Positions 5,575 through 5,684 of a stretch of DNA of 5,684 nt are shown here, one piece after another; within the stretch, counting starts at the first letter, position 1, and the number at the start of each line of letters is the position of its first letter. The stretch spans positions 1 through 5,684 of the forward strand of contig CANTWP010000054.1 in assembly GCA_947853245.1 (NCBI GenBank), read 5' to 3'. Position numbers and translations under genes: made by a program. The stretch comes from an uncultured Bacilli bacterium (GTDB lineage Bacteria > Bacillota_I > Bacilli_A > RF39 > UBA660). Under the pieces are notes generated by a model that saw nothing but the letters and a program-made list of their open reading frames with translations, was not told the origin of the DNA and ran no database searches.

Positions 5575-5595
5575 TAAAAAACTTTATAGTATAAT
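5567..5595 (+). promoter_or_regulatory. Housekeeping (sigma-A type) promoter of tRNA-Arg
   Basis: TTGAAT (5567-5572) and a perfect TATAAT (5590-5595) are separated by the optimal 17 bases. The -35 overlaps the gerM stop codon TAA (5572-5574). Transcription should begin near 5602, only about 18 bases before the mature tRNA 5' end. Confidence 0.88.
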
Positions 5596-5596
5596 T

Positions 5597-5619
5597 AGTT
5601 TGTTCTTGTTGAACAAACT
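5597..5619. promoter_or_regulatory. Perfect 9-bp inverted repeat between the tRNA promoter and tRNA-Arg
   Basis: AGTTTGTTC (5597-5605) and GAACAAACT (5611-5619) are perfect complements around TTGTT. The repeat starts one base after the -10 box, covers the expected transcription start and ends exactly at the base before the tRNA. No T-run follows, so it is not a standard terminator for gerM. Its place suits an operator, or an RNA hairpin in gerM read-through transcripts marking the tRNA 5' end. It does not match LexA or CIRCE boxes that I know. Confidence 0.6.

Positions 5620-5684
<65 letters not shown>

Overview
The window is a strongly AT-rich stretch from a spore-forming, low-GC Bacillota, probably a Bacilli-like or clostridial lineage. 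The sporulation regulator gerE and the sporulation/germination gene gerM lie side by side, start codons are preceded by strong AGGAGG-type ribosome binding sites, and a Bacillus-like tRNA-Arg follows. TGA is used as a stop and TGG as Trp, so the code is standard (table 11), not the mycoplasma code. I cannot name the species.

Left part (1-2136) is a gene graveyard. It starts with the 3' end of a collagen-like (Gly-Xaa-Thr) gene whose repeat tract runs into a stop at 98-100. A readable relic of its post-repeat region continues, with two stops and one frameshift, to about 203. A bidirectional terminator hairpin follows (252-274). On the minus strand, 1464 down to 543 holds a badly decayed IS91-like transposase: the zinc-binding N-terminus and the C-terminal half are readable in several frames, but the central catalytic segment is gone. 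Downstream of it on the same strand is an intact 86-codon cysteine-containing ORF (553-293) of unknown function. A second decayed plus-strand gene (about 1555-2136) encoded an unrecognised protein that looks like a beta-rich surface protein.

Right part (2281-5684) is intact and all on the plus strand: a GufA/ZupT-type ZIP metal transporter with its own terminator; a family 2 glycosyltransferase with a TPR-like C-terminus; gerE with a textbook sigma-K-type promoter and a terminator overlapping its stop codon; gerM with two GerMN domains; and, behind a consensus housekeeping promoter, a tRNA-Arg(TCT) cut off by the window end.

How they may work together: GerE and GerM are sporulation proteins, collagen-like proteins are common on spore surfaces and are often glycosylated on Thr of GPT triplets, and a soluble GT2-TPR enzyme sits directly upstream of gerE. 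The region may therefore be a partly decayed spore-surface locus. That link is inference; only gerE and gerM are firmly tied to sporulation by sequence.
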